In this document: positions 5,976-5,982 of the stretch, piece after piece
Layout of the letters: the number at the start of each line of letters is the position of its first letter
Numbering within the stretch: the stretch's first letter is position 1
Assembly: GCA_030690405.1 (NCBI GenBank)
Contig: JAUYGU010000125.1
Span: 1 to 5,982, forward strand
DNA from: Dehalococcoidia bacterium
GTDB taxonomy: Bacteria; Chloroflexota; Dehalococcoidia; SM23-28-2; RBG-16-64-32
Direction: 5' to 3'
DNA length: 5,982 nt
Translations under genes and position numbers: made by a program
The notes under the pieces: generated by a model
What the model saw: the letters and a program-made list of their open reading frames with translations, nothing else
Databases searched by the model: none
Told to the model about the DNA's origin: nothing

Positions 5976-5982
5976 CAGCCGC

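Noticed and set aside
1..5982. A wholly new system, mobile element or CRISPR array
   Set aside because: All seven genes fit known Tad/Flp pilus families in a standard order. No direct-repeat arrays, transposase, integrase or terminal inverted repeats were seen.

Overview
The window holds one uninterrupted cluster of seven genes, all on the minus strand, that encodes a Tad/Flp (type IVc) pilus machine. Read in the direction of transcription (from high to low coordinates) the order is: Flp pilin (its start codon lies 7 bases from the window edge), TadE-like minor pilin, TadG-like secreted protein, CpaB/RcpC, CpaE/TadZ, TadA/CpaF ATPase, and the first 175 residues of TadB. No tRNA, rRNA, CRISPR array, insertion sequence or integrase is visible. 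The long plus-strand ORFs lie wholly or almost wholly antisense to these genes and look like shadows of GC-rich coding sequence.

The organism is probably a Chloroflexota bacterium or another single-membrane lineage with moderately high GC. This is an inference from three things. There is no secretin gene (cpaC/rcpA) or cpaD between cpaB and cpaE, where diderm loci such as that of Caulobacter carry them. The TadG-like protein has a Cys- and Trp-rich secreted domain of a type I associate with Chloroflexota and Actinobacteria loci. CpaE is a fusion of a degenerate receiver with a MinD-like ATPase. No taxonomic marker gene is present, so this stays tentative.

The layout has two blocks. The right block (about 4214-5975) encodes the exported parts: flp, tadE and the tadG-like gene, each with a prepilin-type G|Q-A-L junction before a hydrophobic segment. 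The left block (1-4068) encodes the motor and platform: CpaB, the positioning ATPase CpaE, the assembly ATPase TadA and the inner-membrane core protein TadB. A 145-base gap (4069-4213), the largest in the window, separates them and holds a strong hairpin but no promoter I can defend. Within the blocks the genes are tight: 45, 13, 46, 4 and 3 bases apart, with two Shine-Dalgarno sequences buried in the end of the preceding gene, so translational coupling is likely.

How the parts probably work together: a prepilin peptidase, not in this window, would cleave Flp and TadE after the Gly of their leaders. CpaE/TadZ would mark the assembly site. TadA would hydrolyse ATP to drive TadB (with TadC, expected beyond position 1) and extrude Flp subunits. 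CpaB and the TadE/TadG-like proteins would act on the outer face. This is a known system. The less ordinary points are the RNA hairpins, one with its stop codon inside a GNRA tetraloop, the receiver domain of CpaE that lacks its phosphoacceptor residue, and the cysteine-rich TadG-like ectodomain.
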